NCBI GenBank assembly: GCA_963732765.1
Contig: CAVTAS010000008.1
Span: 868,001-932,000, forward strand
DNA from: JANYHF01 sp963732765
GTDB taxonomy: Bacteria > Pseudomonadota > Alphaproteobacteria > Rhizobiales > Hyphomicrobiaceae
Length of the DNA: 64,000 nucleotides
Reading direction: 5' to 3'
The notes beneath the pieces are model-generated. The model worked only from the letters and a program-made list of their open reading frames with translations, searched no databases and was not told where the DNA came from. The position numbers were made by a program, and so were the translations under genes. This document shows positions 62,010-64,000 of the stretch, piece after piece (position 1 is the first letter of the stretch; each line of letters begins with the position of its first letter).

Positions 62010-63326
62010 CTACGAACCCGCTTTGGCCTTTGCGATCAGCGTCACCAGAAGTTTATCGATCCGGCGGCCGTCCATGTCGACGACTTCGAAACGCCAGCCG
62101 GAGTGGTCGAAGTGCTCACCTGACACCGGCAAATGCCTGAGCTGTACGAGTGCAAAGCCCGCGATGGTGTGGAAGTCGCCCTTGTCGGGGCCGAGCTGAA
62201 TCCCAAGCCGGTCGAAGACGTCCTGGGCGGACGCCGTGCCCTCGATCAGCAGCGAGCCATCGTCTCGCGTCACAACATCGGGTTCCTCGCCTTCGGCATC
62301 CGGCAGGTCTCCGGCGAAGGCTTCCAGCAAATCGGTTTGAGTGACGATGCCCTGCAGGATGCCGTATTCGTCAACGATTGCGATCATGCGCACGGGGGCC
62401 TTTTTGAATTGATCCAAGACCCTGAAAACCGACGTGGATTCGGGTACGACCAGTGGCGAGCGCAGCACAGCTGAGGGATCGATCGTCTGGCTGCTCAAGG
62501 CTTGATTCAGAAGATCGCGTGTCAGGATCATGCCGAGCGGCTCGTCGATGCTGCCACGAGCCACCAGAACCTGCTCATGCTGGCAGGCCTGGATGGTCTT
62601 GAGGATGGTCTCCCGGTCGTCGTCGAGATCAATCCAGTCCACGTCCGTGCGCGGCGTCATGATGCTGCTGATGCGCCGATCGCCGATGTTGAGCACACGC
62701 TCCACCACCTCCTGTTGGGTCTGGTGCAGCAGCCCCGCCTCCTGACTGGCATTGACCAGCAGTTTCAATTCCTCGGCGGAGTGTAGGGTTGCTTCGCCGG
62801 TGCCCGGTTGCAACCCGATCCAGCGGAGCAGGAGATTGCCGGCTCCGTTCAGCGTGATAATGGCCGGTCGCAACAGGAACAGGAACAGCCCCAGCGGCCG
62901 CACAACCCACAATGCCGTAGCCTCGCTGCGCTGCAGGGCGAGGCTTTTGGGGGCAAGTTCGCCCAGGACGATATGCAGTACCGTGATGATGATGAAGGCG
63001 ATGGCAACCGCAATAGCGTGCGCACCTGCGCCTGCATACGACCCCAGCAGCACAGTCAAAGGCGGTTCGATCAAATGCGCCAATGCCGGTTCGCCCAGCC
63101 AGCCGAGGGCAAGCGATGAGATCGTTATGCCCAGCTGTGTCGCCGCGAGGTAGGAATCGAGGCTGTAAAGCGCGCGCTCAAGCGTGGCGGCATTGGCGCG
63201 TTTGGCGGCCACCAGCTCGGCGACCCGGCTGCGGCGAACCGCGACCATGGAAAACTCCGCAGCAACAAAGAAGCCATTGGCGGCCACCAAGACAAGAACA
63301 GCGAACAAACCGAAAAAAGTCGACAT
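62010..63326 (-). CDS. Hemolysin-family CNNM/CorC-type membrane protein
   Basis: 438 residues from ATG 63326, with a GAGGAG ribosome site. Four N-terminal spans form the DUF21/CNNM domain (MSTFFGLFAVLVLVAANGFF, AEFSMVAVRRSRVAELVAAK). Two CBS domains follow (VERVLNIGDRRISSIMTPRT and VFRVLDQFKKAPVRMIAIVD, EYGILQGIVTQTDLLEAFAG). A C-terminal CorC_HlyC transporter-associated domain ends it (DKGDFHTIAGFALVQLRHLP). Probable Mg2+/Co2+ efflux or homeostasis protein; the family's activity is debated. Confidence 0.92.
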   Translation of the reverse strand: MSTFFGLFAVLVLVAANGFFVAAEFSMVAVRRSRVAELVAAKRANAATLERALYSLDSYLAATQLGITISSLALGWLGEPALAHLIEPPLTVLLGSYAGAGAHAIAVAIAFIIITVLHIVLGELAPKSLALQRSEATALWVVRPLGLFLFLLRPAIITLNGAGNLLLRWIGLQPGTGEATLHSAEELKLLVNASQEAGLLHQTQQEVVERVLNIGDRRISSIMTPRTDVDWIDLDDDRETILKTIQACQHEQVLVARGSIDEPLGMILTRDLLNQALSSQTIDPSAVLRSPLVVPESTSVFRVLDQFKKAPVRMIAIVDEYGILQGIVTQTDLLEAFAGDLPDAEGEEPDVVTRDDGSLLIEGTASAQDVFDRLGIQLGPDKGDFHTIAGFALVQLRHLPVSGEHFDHSGWRFEVVDMDGRRIDKLLVTLIAKAKAGS

Positions 63327-63480
63327 GGTCTCCTCGGGGTAGAACCGTAGAACCTTAGGTCGTAGCAGCTTGGGGCTGGCCCTGTCACGGCAATGGCCGG
63401 GCCCTGGCGGCGCAAGGGATGACGCGCAAAGCGGCCAGTAGTATGCCAGAATAGCTTTTGGTGCGCTTGAGGTCCGTTTC

Positions 63481-64000
63481 ATGCCGACGAGTTCCGTGAC
63501 CGCCGACATCCTGATCGCGGGTGCAGGCATCGCGGGAGCGTCGCTGGCGGCGCGGCTGGCAGGGCATGCGCGCGTGACGATCCTGGAAATGGAAGACCAG
63601 CCCGGCTACCACGCGACCGGGCGCTCGGCGGCGAACTATGAGCCGCTGTTCGGGCCGCCCGTCATCCGCGCGCTGACCCTAGCCAGTGGCGACTTCTATC
63701 GCACCCCGCCCAACGGTTTTGCTGAGGCGCCGCTGCTGCAGTTCGCGCGATGTGCTGGTGATGGGGCGCGAGGAAGACGCGGCGGCAGCGGCAGAACTGG
63801 TCGCCATCGGTTATCGGCCGATAACGCCAGATGAGGCGCTGCGCCGAATGCCACTGCTGCGCGCGCCCTATCCCGTCGATCTGCTGCTCGACGAGACCAA
63901 CCGCGACCTCGATGTAGATGCGGTACACCGTGGGTTTCTGGGCCAGCATCGGCGGGCCGGCGGCGCGCTGGTCTGCAAAGCGCGGCTTGAAAGCGCTGAA
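63481..64000 (+). CDS. FAD-dependent oxidoreductase (DAO family), partial and frameshifted
   Basis: The gene runs off the window. The N-terminal dinucleotide fold is ADILIAGAGIAGASLAARLA, then TILEMEDQPGYHATGRSAAN, the G-R-S-A flavin-linked region of glycine/D-amino-acid oxidase-like enzymes. Homology shifts frame near 63735-63755: AEAPLLQFA runs on correctly as RDVLVMGREEDAAAAAELVA in another frame, then IGYRPITPDEALRRMPLLRA and DLLLDETNRDLDVDAVHRGF, to the end. It is another indel-type break. Substrate not determinable. Promoter would lie in the 154 nt between it and the divergent CNNM gene. Confidence 0.75.

Overview
The window looks like one contiguous piece of an alphaproteobacterial chromosome, probably of the order Hyphomicrobiales or a relative. 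The DNA is GC-rich. It carries several genes typical of that class: an NDUFA12-like complex I protein next to a DUF2155 protein, an ATP12-type F1 chaperone, a siroheme/sulfite-reduction operon with DUF2849 and DUF934 members, a class II (B12) ribonucleotide reductase, and a phasin. No phage, plasmid or complete insertion sequence is visible. The genome is rich in palindromic REP-like elements.

Layout. 0-6 kb: the tail of a PAP2/haloperoxidase gene paired with a secreted CRTAC1 (FG-GAP + ASPIC/UnbV) protein, then a VOC protein, a 2OG-Fe(II) oxygenase and a YgiQ radical SAM protein. 6-11.4 kb: a leftward sulfur operon (2Fe-2S ferredoxin, cysG, DUF2849, cysI, DUF934, then a split YeeE/YedE pair). 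11.5-22 kb: an L-2-hydroxyglutarate-oxidase-like flavoprotein, an SbcD/SbcC-like (YhaO/YhaN-like) repair pair, a 1.26 kb intergenic mosaic of palindromes, ligA, a quinone oxidoreductase and an Xre/membrane-protein pair. 22.5-26.3 kb: a BBE-type flavin oxidase, then sdhD and a twice-frameshifted sdhA without sdhC or sdhB. 26.5-35.2 kb: a sugar island with two LacD-like aldolases, ROK, P-loop and PfkB kinases, a GatZ-like protein and a ribose-type ABC importer. 35.9-42 kb: a second sugar operon (GH127 beta-L-arabinofuranosidase, two permeases, solute-binding protein) preceded by a decayed GH51 arabinofuranosidase. 42.3-44.6 kb: a toxin-antitoxin pair with a nonsense codon in the toxin, GFA, DoxX and a small secreted protein. 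44.7-64 kb: nrdJ, NDUFA12, a methyltransferase, DUF2155, tRNA-Met, crcB, an RluC-like enzyme, ATP12, GFA, SGNH hydrolase, GST, an M17 peptidase, a frameshifted NlpC/P60 gene, a phasin, a PcfJ-like protein, TRAP components, a CNNM/CorC-type protein and a truncated flavoprotein.

The most unusual signal is that three different palindromic elements sit in frame inside conserved genes: ligA near its N terminus, the SbcC-like ATPase in its coiled coil, and nrdJ shortly after the catalytic NPCSE loop. Each adds roughly 25-35 residues without breaking the reading frame. The same element family as the one in ligA occurs three more times between genes. A second theme is loss of reading frame. sdhA, nrdJ, the NlpC/P60 gene and the last flavoprotein each carry one or two frameshifts, and the ParE-like toxin and the GH51 remnant carry in-frame stops. 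The sequence alone cannot separate real pseudogenes from assembly indels.

How the genes work together: the 6-11 kb operon plausibly makes siroheme and reduces sulfite, with ferredoxin as a likely electron donor and YeeE/YedE proteins moving a sulfur compound. The 26-41 kb region plausibly imports and breaks down pentose- or hexose-derived plant sugars, with GH127 pointing to L-arabinofuranosides. All functions are inferred from recognisable motifs and context; no database search was possible.
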